From Mycobacterium montefiorense (lineage in GTDB: Bacteria > Actinomycetota > Actinomycetes > Mycobacteriales > Mycobacteriaceae): DNA of 64,000 nucleotides. Where the stretch lies: NCBI RefSeq assembly GCF_003112775.1, contig NZ_BFCH01000007.1, positions 180,413-244,412 of the forward strand, read 5' to 3'. Positions within the stretch are counted from its first letter, which is position 1. The number at the start of each line of letters is the position of its first letter. The notes under the pieces are model-generated. The model was not told the DNA's origin and ran no database searches. It saw only the letters and a list, made by a program, of their open reading frames with translations. This document shows, in pieces, positions 46,208 to 54,075 of this stretch. Made by a program: the position numbers and the translations under genes.

Positions 46208-46957
46208 ATGGGACGAGCGGGACGCGTTGAAGGCAAGGTAGTGCTGGTCACCGGCGGTGCCCGCGGCATGGGTGCTTCCCATGCGGATGCGCTGGTGGCC
46301 GAGGGCGCCTGCGTTCTGATCACCGACGTCCTCGACGACGTTGGCTGCGCAGTCGCCGAAAAGCTCGGGAAATCAGCTCATTTCGTCCATCTGGACGTGG
46401 CGGACCCGGATCAGTGGGACCAGGCCGTTGATGCGGCGGTGAGCCGCTTCGGGCGATTGGACGCGCTGGTGAACAACGCCGGGATCGTCAAGCTCGGTTC
46501 GTTGCGCGGCTCCTCGCTGTCCGACTGGCAGCGAGTCCTCGATGTCAATCTCACCGGCGCCTACCTGGGTATGCGAGCGGCGATCGAACCAATGATCGCC
46601 GTCGGCGGCGGATCGATCGTCAACATCTCGTCGGTAGAGGGATTGGCTGGAAGCGCCCACCTGCATAGCTATGTGGCCGCCAAGTTCGGCCTGCGCGGCA
46701 TTACCAAATCGGCCGCGGTGGAATTGGCCCAACACAACATCCGGGTCAACTCCATCCACCCGGGCCTGGTGCACACCCCGTTAAGCCAGGGCGTCACCGA
46801 AGAATTCATGCAACCCATTCCGCTGCGGCGCGGTGCCGCGCCGGGCGAGGTTTCCACCTTTGTGGTGTTCCTGGTCAGCGACGAGTCGGCATACGCCACC
46901 GGAGCGGAGTTCGTTGTCGACGGCGGGCGGACGAGCTACGTGCCCGCCAAGATATAG
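46208..46957 (+). CDS. FabG3-like hydroxysteroid dehydrogenase SDR
   Basis: A 249-residue classical SDR resembling M. tuberculosis FabG3 (Rv2002, 3alpha/20beta-hydroxysteroid dehydrogenase). It has TGGARGMGASHADALVAEGA, HLDVADPDQWDQAVDAA, NNAGIVKLGS, WQRVLDVNLTGAYLGMRA, ISSVEGLAGS and the active site SYVAAKFGLRG, then RVNSIHPGLVHTPL. The 20-beta steroid role is inferred from similarity. ATG 46208 has no ribosome site and may be a short-leader start. A DUF732 gene end follows the stop codon directly. Confidence 0.9.
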   Translation: MGRAGRVEGKVVLVTGGARGMGASHADALVAEGACVLITDVLDDVGCAVAEKLGKSAHFVHLDVADPDQWDQAVDAAVSRFGRLDALVNNAGIVKLGSLRGSSLSDWQRVLDVNLTGAYLGMRAAIEPMIAVGGGSIVNISSVEGLAGSAHLHSYVAAKFGLRGITKSAAVELAQHNIRVNSIHPGLVHTPLSQGVTEEFMQPIPLRRGAAPGEVSTFVVFLVSDESAYATGAEFVVDGGRTSYVPAKI

Positions 46958-46964
46958 ACCACTT

Positions 46965-47105
46965 CGCGACCAGGACACCATCTACCCGACGGAGGCGAGC
47001 AATGGCTATGCGGCCGGACAGACGGGCATGATCATGGGGGCCGCCGTCGCGACATTCTGCCCCGACGTACAGCCGTCGCTGGATCGCTGGAGCGACACTC
47101 ACTGA
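46965..47105 (+). pseudogene. 3' relic of a DUF732 gene
   Basis: Right after the SDR stop, the frame ending at TGA 47103 reads DQDTIYPTEASNGYAAGQTG, then MIMGAAVATFCPDVQP. This is the last third of a DUF732 domain, in which G-Y-xxxQ and AA-A-YCP are conserved. The remainder, including the signal peptide and first cysteine, is missing, and the frame upstream is the shadow of the SDR gene. It is a truncated remnant. The other 170 bases before the P450 start hold only its promoter region as far as I can see. Confidence 0.55.
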
Positions 47106-47277
47106 AAGTGCGTGCGTCCGTTATTGGTCGGCTCGTACTGAGCAACCGAATTAGTCCGGAAATTCCTGGCCCCCGGCCAATCTTGACCAGCTGGCATGGT
47201 CCAGCCCGAGCGGCGGACGACGGACGCCGGTGATATGTTCCCGCAAACGACATCGCGGCCGCCGAAGGGGAATCGCT

Positions 47278-48594
47278 GTGCGGACGAGCATCTGGGCTCG
47301 CTGGGTGGCGAGGTACGGTGCGCCGCGCGCATTCCTGACGGTGCAGGCTCGCCGCGGACAACCGTTGGCCCGGTTTCTGCTGGGCCGTGCCGGCGGAGAC
47401 GAGATGTATCGGCTCGTCGAAGACATCAGGACTCAGGGGCGGCTGGTACAACGGCCATTCGTGTGGGTGAGCGCCGACCACGAAATCTGCCGCACGGTAC
47501 TGCGCGACGGCGCGTTCGGGGCCACCAATCTCGTCAACGCGCCTCTCCCCCAGCCAATTCCGGCATTGCTCGCCCGAAGTGATCCGGGCCTGCCCAATCC
47601 CGTCGAGCGGCCGGCGATGGTGATGACGAATCCGCCCGATCACACCCGTTATCGACGCCTGTTCGCGCAGAGCTTCACACCTCGAGCCATCGACAGGCTC
47701 AACACTCGAGTCGAAGAGATCACGGCGCAACTGCTCGACGATTTGGAGCGGAAGTCGCAACCCGACCTGGTCGCCGACTTCGCGACGGAACTACCGGTGG
47801 CCGTCATCGCCGAGATCCTCGGTCTACCAACCGATGCACGCCCACAAGTGCGCGAATGGGGCTATAGCTTGGCGCCGCTGCTGGATTTCGGTACCAACTG
47901 GAAGACGTTTCGGCACGCCATCGAGCATCTGCGCGAGGTCGACCGCTACGCCGCCGAGTTCATCGAACGGGCGCGTGCGGCTGACTCGGGCGACGATCCG
48001 TTCGGCCGGGTGGCCGCCGGCGGCGAGCTGACCCACCGCGAATTCGCTGCGAATGCAGCGCTTCTGGTCGGCGCCGGGTTCGAGACGACAGTGAACCTGA
48101 TCGGCAACGGGATCGTTCTGCTGCTCAAACATCCTCAGCAGTTGGCGCTGTTGCGCGATGATCCGGGACTCTGGCCGGCTGCCATCGAAGAGATCTTAAG
48201 GTTCGAAAGCCCCGTGCAGATGCTCGTACGCACCGCTCGCCGCGACGTTGAGATCGCTGGCGAACACATCCGCACCGGCGCGATGTTGGTGCTACTGATG
48301 GGCGGCGCGAACCGCGACCCAGGCGTCTTTACTGACCCTGGGCGGTTCGACATCACCAGACCCAACGCGCGAGAACATTTGGCGTTCGGTTCCGGCATAC
48401 ACGGTTGTCTCGGCGCGGCCCTGGCGCGAATAGAGGGCGTCATCGCCCTTCGCACCTTATTCGAACGGTTCCCCGGCTTGAGCCTGCGCGAGCAGCCCGA
48501 ACCACTCGAGTTGGTGACCTTGCACGGATTCAAAAGCCTACCAGCGCAATTGCGGACGCGGCCGACGGGCCACATCAGCCGCACCCAGCAATAA
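47278..48594 (+). CDS. Cytochrome P450 (CYP140-like)
   Basis: A 438-residue P450. The I-helix oxygen motif is LLVGAGFETTVNL, the ExxR is in IEEILRFESP, and the heme-binding loop FGSGIHGCLGAALARIEG holds the cysteine ligand. MTNPPDHTRYRRLF and WGYSLAPLLDFG also fit the branch that includes CYP140 of M. tuberculosis, which has the same length as I recall. It would be a cytosolic monooxygenase using a ferredoxin partner not encoded nearby. GTG 47278 has AGGGGAA upstream. The substrate is unknown. Confidence 0.94.
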   Translation: MRTSIWARWVARYGAPRAFLTVQARRGQPLARFLLGRAGGDEMYRLVEDIRTQGRLVQRPFVWVSADHEICRTVLRDGAFGATNLVNAPLPQPIPALLARSDPGLPNPVERPAMVMTNPPDHTRYRRLFAQSFTPRAIDRLNTRVEEITAQLLDDLERKSQPDLVADFATELPVAVIAEILGLPTDARPQVREWGYSLAPLLDFGTNWKTFRHAIEHLREVDRYAAEFIERARAADSGDDPFGRVAAGGELTHREFAANAALLVGAGFETTVNLIGNGIVLLLKHPQQLALLRDDPGLWPAAIEEILRFESPVQMLVRTARRDVEIAGEHIRTGAMLVLLMGGANRDPGVFTDPGRFDITRPNAREHLAFGSGIHGCLGAALARIEGVIALRTLFERFPGLSLREQPEPLELVTLHGFKSLPAQLRTRPTGHISRTQQ

Positions 48595-48633
48595 GTTACG
48601 AAATAGTTTGCCGCACAGGGCTATCGGCTTCAG

Positions 48634-48972
48634 CTATGCAGGAGGCGGTGCCGGCTGGGCAGCTGATTCGCCTTCGTGCTGAGGGCAGTAGGCGTCTTCT
48701 GCGATCGTCGTGAACTCGACGGCGGCGTTCCCCTTGAATGCCGGGTTGCTCTCCGACACCGTCCTGATGACGTCCCCCTCGGGCATGCCCTGGTCCATCA
48801 GTGCGCATTCCCTCTTGCCGACGCTGATCGCGACGCTCGGGGTCTGATAGGTGATGCCGGCTTTGGTCAGCGCGGCCAGAAATTTCGCATCCGGGCTGGG
48901 GTCGGCCTGAGCCGGCACGGCCAGGGCAACTACTGCAGTAAAGCTTGCAAGCAAAAGAAGAATTCCCCGCAT
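48634..48972 (-). CDS. Secreted DUF732 protein
   Basis: A 112-residue exported protein with a signal peptide (ILLLLASFTAVVALAVPAQA, then DPSPD) and a DUF732 domain (FLAALTKAGITYQTP, CALMDQGMPEGDVI, AYCPQHEG), with the typical two cysteines and a proline-rich tail. A good AGGAGG lies eight bases before ATG 48972. DUF732 proteins are a mycobacterial cell-wall or secreted family of unknown function; this window holds three complete members and one remnant. It converges on the P450 gene. Confidence 0.88.
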   Translation of the reverse strand: MRGILLLLASFTAVVALAVPAQADPSPDAKFLAALTKAGITYQTPSVAISVGKRECALMDQGMPEGDVIRTVSESNPAFKGNAAVEFTTIAEDAYCPQHEGESAAQPAPPPA

Positions 48973-49111
48973 CAGACCATCCTCCTACAGATCGACGACG
49001 CTGTCCTGTCGAAGGTTTGTGGGACGGCCCAAAGGCCATCGGCCAGGCCTGCCGACGGATTATTGGGATCGCAGTTTCAGCGTCCGCCGCGATCGAACGG
49101 GTCGAACCACC

Positions 49112-49942
49112 TCAATCGGAGTAGCTGCCTACCTTTGCGGCGTACTCATCGAGCAACCGAAGCGATTCGTCCAGTGGGTTGGTGGGCAGCATCAGTGCGA
49201 GTCGACTGAAACCCAAGTCCCGGGCAGCGTCCCAATAGCCGGGGTCGGCCGGCGTGCCGAACATTGCCAGTGGAACATCGCGTCCGCTGCCCTCACGCAG
49301 TTGATCAACGCGTTTGGTGAGCCGCTCAACCGGGAGCGGGTTGGATATCCACCCGGCGTCGTGGCGAATCACCCGTTTGACGGTGGCATCCGAATCGCCG
49401 CCGATGAAGATCGGCGGGTGCGGTTTTTGAACCGGCTTGGGGCGAAGGTAGGCAGGGTCGAAGTCGACGTACTTGCCGTGGTACTCCGCCGGCTCGGTGG
49501 TCCATAGCGCCTTGATGGCCTCAATGCGTTCGTCGAGCAGCGCGCCGCGCGTCTTCGGATCGGTGCCGTGATTGCGCAATTCCTCGATGTTCCAGCCGGC
49601 GCCCACGCCGAACACGAAGCGGCCACCGGAGATCAGGTCGATGCTGGCAGCCTCTTTCGCGGTGATGATCGGATCGCGCTCGATCAGCAGGGCGATCCCG
49701 GTGAACAACTCGATGGATGAGGTCACCGCTGCCGCCGCGGCCAGCGTCACGAAGGGGTCGAGGGTGCGGTAGTAGATCGACGGCAGCTCGCCACCCATTG
49801 GATAGGCGGACTCCCGACTCGCCGGAATGTGGGTGTGTTCGGCGATGACCAGCGATGCGAAACCCCGCTCTTCGATCGCTCGTGCCAGCGATACCGTGTC
49901 GATGGTGTGGTCGTTGACGAACGTCGCGATCCCGAATTTCAT
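49112..49942 (-). CDS. LLM-class F420-dependent oxidoreductase (third)
   Basis: A 276-residue luciferase-fold oxidoreductase with FASLVIAEHTHIPASRESAYP, YRTLDPFVTLAAAAA and LFTGIALLIERDPIITAKEA, followed by FVFGVGAGWNIEEL. It is a close paralogue of the protein at 37737-38564, and the two share the AEHTHIP and TLDPFV blocks. F420 use is inferred from the family. ATG 49942 begins MKFGIATF. It stands alone, 140 bases from the DUF732 gene. The substrate is unknown. Confidence 0.88.
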   Translation of the reverse strand: MKFGIATFVNDHTIDTVSLARAIEERGFASLVIAEHTHIPASRESAYPMGGELPSIYYRTLDPFVTLAAAAAVTSSIELFTGIALLIERDPIITAKEAASIDLISGGRFVFGVGAGWNIEELRNHGTDPKTRGALLDERIEAIKALWTTEPAEYHGKYVDFDPAYLRPKPVQKPHPPIFIGGDSDATVKRVIRHDAGWISNPLPVERLTKRVDQLREGSGRDVPLAMFGTPADPGYWDAARDLGFSRLALMLPTNPLDESLRLLDEYAAKVGSYSD

Positions 49943-50290
49943 GCTCTTCCCTATCTGCCGCCGTTGATCTTTGGTCTGCCGACAACCAACGCCCGCGAGT
50001 GCAACGCAAATTCCTGCGACGGGCCAACCGCTGGTCTGCCGTCGTCACACTAGCCACACTGCAGCTAGCGCGTGGCTCGTCGCTGGGGAGGACCCGGGCG
50101 GGGCGCAGTATCGGGATGACTCGTGGGGTATTTTCGAGATTTACGCGCTCTCCCCGAAGCTTCTGCACCATCTCTTCCAGCGACAGTCTGGATTGATCTG
50201 CAAGTCGTTGAAGTAGTGCGACTTTCTCGATTGGTCAACCGAACGGAAGAACACAACGGAACCTTTCGCCTACCGCCCCAGGCCTCAAGC
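49943..50290. other. Non-coding gap of about 350 bases
   Basis: No gene is supported here. On the minus strand an open frame continues without a stop from a TGA at 50235 into the LLM gene region. Its part around 50160-50228 (LLQRLADQSRLSLEEMVQKL) looks helical, like a DNA-binding antitoxin fragment, but it has no proper start or end. It may be a relic, but I cannot name it. The promoter of the LLM gene must also be here. Confidence 0.3.
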
Positions 50291-50599
50291 TCAGCGCATC
50301 AGGAAGGTGTAGTAGTTACCGATTGCTTCCAGCGCTTCCGATGTGAGATCTGGATGCCGTTCCTGCATCACAGATTCGATGTAATCGCCGGCTTCATTTA
50401 GAGTAAGGCGATTCCAGTCAGGCTCGATCCGCATCGCTTCTTTGAGTAATAGTTGCACCTGTTCATGCGCGTATTCTCTCGCCGAGCCATAGTGTAGATT
50501 GAATTCTTCTTCGTTCTTTCCCGGATAGCGCCTCAGGTATAGCACAACGGCATCATTTGCATTGAAGTTATTTCCGGATGTCACGTAGTGTAACCTCAC
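50291..50599 (-). CDS. Predicted immunity protein of the CD38-like toxin
   Basis: A 102-residue acidic soluble protein (YLRRYPGKNEEEFNLHYGSA, then AHEQVQLLLKEAMRIE and LEAIGNYYTFLMR) of no family I recognise. It starts inside the last codons of the toxin gene (4-base overlap) and runs in the same direction. Its base composition is visibly more AT-rich than its neighbours. Small, recently acquired genes placed right behind the toxin domain are usually the cognate immunity protein. This role rests on position only. It could also be an unrelated passenger. Confidence 0.6.
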   Translation of the reverse strand: MRLHYVTSGNNFNANDAVVLYLRRYPGKNEEEFNLHYGSAREYAHEQVQLLLKEAMRIEPDWNRLTLNEAGDYIESVMQERHPDLTSEALEAIGNYYTFLMR

Positions 50600-52014
50600 T
50601 TACCTCTCTCAAATATTATGGTTGAATGACCGTCATCGGGATCTATCTGCACAATGCGAGTCACATTTGGATTTTCCATCAAGCGAGGTATCTCAACAGA
50701 TTGCCAAATGTTGCCCGGACGCAAATTGCTGCCCACGATTGCGGTAACTTCACCGCGTGCGCTTCCCGCGTAAGCCGCCGAAGCATCCTCCCAGAACTTG
50801 ACCGATACCGGATCATGGCGATTCCAGGCTGGGAGCGGATCTACGCCGTTCTCCGCAAGCGTCATTTCCAAGGTATTGCCCCCAAATCCGTGAGCAATAA
50901 GTTCCGCTACTCCTGCGCCATCGGGGCCAACTCCGATTCCATCGGCGGTTCGCCCCGACCAGTAGTATGCGCTATTCGGCGCTGTCGACGTGATTCCTTG
51001 AAGCTGTTCATATGACGGCAAGCTGCCGGGTAGGTAGTGACCCGCCGCGTCCATGGGGTAGCCGCCAAGACTGTGGTTCCCATCCGCGACGGTGTGGTCC
51101 CCCGCCGCAGGGATGTGGTGATCACCAATGCCAGTAGGCAGGTGATCACCAGCACCTACCGACGGGTGCCCGCCAGGCATATCGTGTGGCAGTCCGGCGG
51201 CGGCGTCGAGGTCTGCCAGTTCGGCTGCGCGTGAAACGCCGGCAACTTCCGGCCCGAAGAGCATTCCGGGCAAGGCGAAGGCGCCATCGGAGGCTTTACC
51301 GCCCAGGTAGTAGGCCGCGCTGGGCGAGTCCAACATGTTTTTGACTTCGCCCGCCGCGGCGGCCGCCGGGTTTTGGACCGTCTCGAGCGTGCCCTCGAGC
51401 ATTTGCTTCCACGCCTGCAGCGCGCCCGGCGCCCCGCCTTGTCCTACCCCGAGAAGGTTATGGATGCTCTCTTCAGTTGCACGCCAACGATCACCGAAAC
51501 CTTCGCCGAATCCCGGCGGCGGCAAGGGCTTTGGTTCGGGCGGACGGTAAGGAGGAATTCCTCCCTGGTCGATCCACTTCTGAGCACCGGCCACCATCTC
51601 GTTCACGCGCGCTTCGATCTGATCCGGCGGGACGCCGTCACCGAGCATCACTTTGCGTAGCAAAGCCTTGGCGCTTTCCATCTCCGCCGGGCTCGGCGCA
51701 GGGAACGCAACGGCGCCCTCGGGCAATAGCATGCCTTCCAACGAACGCGGCTGGCCCGCAGGCACCGACGGATCCTTCGGCGGGGCACCGCCAGGTGAAG
51801 CGTCCGCGGCGCCAGGGGGCAGCAACATTTCTTGCCACGTCTTCGGCTTGCCTCCCGGGCCAGGGTTCGGCGGCCCTTGTGGCGCCGGGGCACCATCTGG
51901 CGCCGATCCAGCAGCATCCAGCGAGACTGCGCCGACGGCGGCGCCGATCGCGGTGGCAAGCTCGTGATCGGCGGTGTGGGCACGGACCTTACAGACGTTG
52001 AGTTCGCCCTGCAA
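50596..52014 (-). CDS. Polymorphic-toxin body with C-terminal CD38/ADP-ribosyl-cyclase-like domain
   Basis: Up to 472 residues after an in-frame TGA. It has a helical start, a Pro/Gly-rich linker, and a Gly/His-rich repeat (about 51,060-51,180: GDHLPTG, GDHHIP, GDHTVAD). The last 130 residues resemble human CD38: AYYWSGRT, TLEMTLAENG, PAWNRHDPVSVKFWEDAS and NIWQSVEIPRL. These match CD38's FWS, TLEDTL, DW...NPVSVFWKTVS and GSVEVHNL, including the two Trp and two Glu of its active site. An NAD-consuming toxin is the obvious inference. The natural start is upstream of the TGA; this shorter form starts at TTG 52014. Confidence 0.8.
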   Translation of the reverse strand: MQGELNVCKVRAHTADHELATAIGAAVGAVSLDAAGSAPDGAPAPQGPPNPGPGGKPKTWQEMLLPPGAADASPGGAPPKDPSVPAGQPRSLEGMLLPEGAVAFPAPSPAEMESAKALLRKVMLGDGVPPDQIEARVNEMVAGAQKWIDQGGIPPYRPPEPKPLPPPGFGEGFGDRWRATEESIHNLLGVGQGGAPGALQAWKQMLEGTLETVQNPAAAAAGEVKNMLDSPSAAYYLGGKASDGAFALPGMLFGPEVAGVSRAAELADLDAAAGLPHDMPGGHPSVGAGDHLPTGIGDHHIPAAGDHTVADGNHSLGGYPMDAAGHYLPGSLPSYEQLQGITSTAPNSAYYWSGRTADGIGVGPDGAGVAELIAHGFGGNTLEMTLAENGVDPLPAWNRHDPVSVKFWEDASAAYAGSARGEVTAIVGSNLRPGNIWQSVEIPRLMENPNVTRIVQIDPDDGHSTIIFERGK

Positions 52015-52146
52015 AGTCTGCAGTTTGTTGGCGAGGTCAATTCGATTCGGTGGAATCCCCTTGGGACCGATGTCGATTCGCCAGTCCGGCGTGATGGCCC
52101 AGCCGTTAGCCTGGGCGGCCTGTTCTATGTCATCCAGCTCGCGCTT

Positions 52147-52419
52147 TCAGGCGCTCACATCCGCCTCGGTGCGCGAGACCGCCGCCGCTACCTGCCGAGA
52201 TTCCGCGCCGTCCGCCTCGATGTCGCGGCGAATCAAGCCGACGTCGACGCGAAAAGCGTCGCCTGCCTCACCTTGCCACTCGGCAAGTACATTGTGTGCC
52301 TGTTGCAGGCTGTCGCCCAAGCGCTGCAAGGTATTAGCGCGTCCGGTGGCCGTCTGGAACACCGCGTGAATCGCGTTCAGATCCCAGCGTTTGACGTATG
52401 CCGGAGTCAGCGAACCCAC
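52147..52419 (-). CDS. WXG100-like N-terminal part of the split toxin gene
   Basis: A 90-residue piece in the same frame as the toxin body (50596-52014), ending at TGA 52149-52147. It has the helical-hairpin pattern of a WXG/EspA-type secretion domain: ALNAIHAVFQ-like first helix, the turn LAEWQGEAGDAFR, then a long second helix (DIEADGAESRQVAAAVSRTEAD). After the TGA the same frame continues (KRELDDIEQAAQANG) without a gap, so this is one gene broken by a nonsense codon. GTG 52419 has AGGGG upstream. The full product would be about 606 residues with a targeting head for type VII secretion. Confidence 0.75.
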   Translation of the reverse strand: MGSLTPAYVKRWDLNAIHAVFQTATGRANTLQRLGDSLQQAHNVLAEWQGEAGDAFRVDVGLIRRDIEADGAESRQVAAAVSRTEADVSA

Positions 52420-52428
52420 CCGCTACCC

Positions 52429-52743
52429 CTATTCCCGCACCGACCTGAGCGCACTGGCCGAACGGTCTTCGTTCGTGGAGTAACCGACCATGGCCTCGGC
52501 GACATGCGTACCCAAACCGCCCACCCGGACTTTGTGTTGGTTGTGCCGGGCCTCCCAACGGGCCGCGAGCTCGCCCAACGCCAGCTGCGAGGACCCGACC
52601 CAACCCGGCACAGCGTCGGCCAGCCCGTCTTCATGACCGACGAAGTCCATGGCGGCGTCACCAATGCCATTGAGCACACGGTTGCTACCGAGGTGTAGCG
52701 CGACGACATCTACATCCAACTCATCAGCCACGATGCCCCCCAT
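52429..52743 (-). CDS. EspC/DUF2580-like type VII secretion partner
   Basis: A 104-residue helical protein beginning with LDVDVVALHLGSNRVLNGIG and carrying GWVGSSQLALGELAARWEARH at the hairpin turn, then a second long helix. This is the pattern of DUF2580/EspC-like secretion partners, which form heterodimers with EspA-like substrates in ESX systems. It is nine bases upstream of the toxin gene and same-stranded, as in esx/esp-toxin operons (compare CpnT). ATG 52743 has only a weak GAAG. It is presumably the co-secreted chaperone-like partner of the toxin. Confidence 0.75.
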   Translation of the reverse strand: MGGIVADELDVDVVALHLGSNRVLNGIGDAAMDFVGHEDGLADAVPGWVGSSQLALGELAARWEARHNQHKVRVGGLGTHVAEAMVGYSTNEDRSASALRSVRE

Positions 52744-52910
52744 TGCTTCGCCGGCGCTGTGCGGTGAAGCTTAGCCAGAATCACCAGACGGCGCCCTTCA
52801 CCTCAAGCGCTCGGGCTTGCGGTGACGAGCATGACGACAAGCAGGCCCCATATTCACGACCTTGTCGCTGCTGATCCCTATCATCGGCGCATGCATACGG
52901 TGTCTTCGAC

Positions 52911-53447
52911 ATGAAGACGGCATTCGTCTTTCTCCCGATTTACTTCGGGCTTCTGCTTGGCTTCCTGGGGCACCGCGTCTCGCTAGGCCTAGCCGGGGCA
53001 TGTTGTGGCCTACTTTTCGCCGCGTTGATACAGCCGGCCTACCGTCGGTCGCGGCGGCTGCGGGCCAACGCGGGCATCGGGGAGATCGACGCAATGGACG
53101 GCGTGGAGTTCGAGGACTACGTCGCCGCACGCATGCAGCGCGCGGGATGGGAGGTCAGCTTCACCCCTGCCGTCGGCGACTACGGCGTCGACCTGATCGC
53201 GCAAAAAGATGGCCAATATGCGGCCGTTCAGTGCAAACGACACGGTAAAGCGGTCGGCGTCGCAGCGGTTCAGCAGGTGGTAGCGGGTGCGCGTCATCAC
53301 GGGTGCACACGCAGCATCGTGGTGAGCAACCAGGAGTTTACCTCTGCTGCAAAGCAATTGGCCTACACGCACGGCTGTCAATTGATTGGGCGCAAGGCGC
53401 TGGACAGCTGGGTCCCTGCTCCCATCAGAAAGACGTTGCGCAACTGA
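52911..53447 (+). CDS. Membrane-anchored Mrr-like restriction endonuclease domain protein
   Basis: A 178-residue protein with two helices at the start (FVFLPIYFGLLLGFLG and SLGLAGACCGLLFAALI), then a restriction-endonuclease domain of the Mrr type. The nuclease core has GVEFEDYVAARMQRAGW, GDYGVDLIAQKDG and the QxK strand AAVQCKRH; the D and the Q-K pair form the PD-(D/E)xK metal site. AVQQVVAGARHHGC is the following helix. Such anchored Mrr-like nucleases are linked to defence or DNA turnover. It is divergent from the toxin module. No partner gene is seen. Confidence 0.85.
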   Translation: MKTAFVFLPIYFGLLLGFLGHRVSLGLAGACCGLLFAALIQPAYRRSRRLRANAGIGEIDAMDGVEFEDYVAARMQRAGWEVSFTPAVGDYGVDLIAQKDGQYAAVQCKRHGKAVGVAAVQQVVAGARHHGCTRSIVVSNQEFTSAAKQLAYTHGCQLIGRKALDSWVPAPIRKTLRN

Positions 53448-53559
53448 CGCATTGGGCTTCAGCTCAAAGCAGCCCGGCGTTCAAAAGGGCGGCCGCGACG
53501 GGTCCCAATCCCTAAGGGGGTGGGCGAGCAACGCGCCGAGCCCTTCGTCGCCTGTGCCG

Positions 53560-53640
53560 TAACTCACCAACCGCATATTTTTCAGTCAGTTGTATATGTT
53601 TTACCCTGCAATATATATTGTTAGCTATAGTAAGGATTGC
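53560..53640. other. AT-rich patch upstream of the secreted-protein cluster
   Basis: About 80 bases rich in A and T, with runs such as ATATTTTTCAG and CAATATATATTG (53611-53622, a perfect 12-base palindrome), in a genome region of about 65% GC. It lies between the Mrr-like gene and the first small secreted gene and could hold its promoter, or mark acquired DNA, or attract the xenogeneic silencer Lsr2, which binds AT-rich DNA. No motif match is claimed. Confidence 0.45.
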
Positions 53641-53716
53641 CGCCAAGCAACCAGAGGTGTGGCCGCTCACGCTACGTTGCCGAGGCTCATCCACAAGTTC
53701 TGAAATAGGAGTCGAA

Positions 53717-54043
53717 ATGAAGTCGAAACTCGCTCGCGTCGGCGCTGCCCTACTGGGCTGTGCTGCGACGATTATGTTTTCCGCTGGCGTCGCCAACGCC
53801 GACCCGCCAGACCCACACCAGCCGGACCTCCCGTCGAACTACTGCGAGGGCCAGCGATTTATGGGAAATGTCTGCGACGGCACCAAGTATCCCGACGGAT
53901 CGTTCTGGCATCAGTGGTCCCAGTCGACCGGCGAGTACGGCGAGGGTCCTCGTATTTGGCACTTCGACTGCGTCAGCGGCAATGAGCCTTTCCCGGCCCT
54001 CCCCCCGCCTGGTGGCTGCGACGGGGCGATCCCGCCCGCCTGA
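53717..54043 (+). CDS. Small cysteine-rich secreted protein (CDG-repeat family), first copy
   Basis: A 108-residue exported protein. The signal peptide is RVGAALLGCAATIMFSAGVANA, followed by DPPDPH. The mature part has four cysteines in the order YCEG, NVCDG, HFDCVSG and GGCDGAIPPA, with an aromatic FWHQW block between. The final CDG recalls proteins named CDGP-domain in mycobacteria. GGAGTCGAA directly precedes ATG 53717. Two disulfides are likely; the function is unknown. It is the first of three tandem copies with nearly identical leaders. Confidence 0.85.
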   Translation: MKSKLARVGAALLGCAATIMFSAGVANADPPDPHQPDLPSNYCEGQRFMGNVCDGTKYPDGSFWHQWSQSTGEYGEGPRIWHFDCVSGNEPFPALPPPGGCDGAIPPA

Positions 54044-54075
54044 CCTCAACCCACACACTTTGAATAGGAGTCGAA

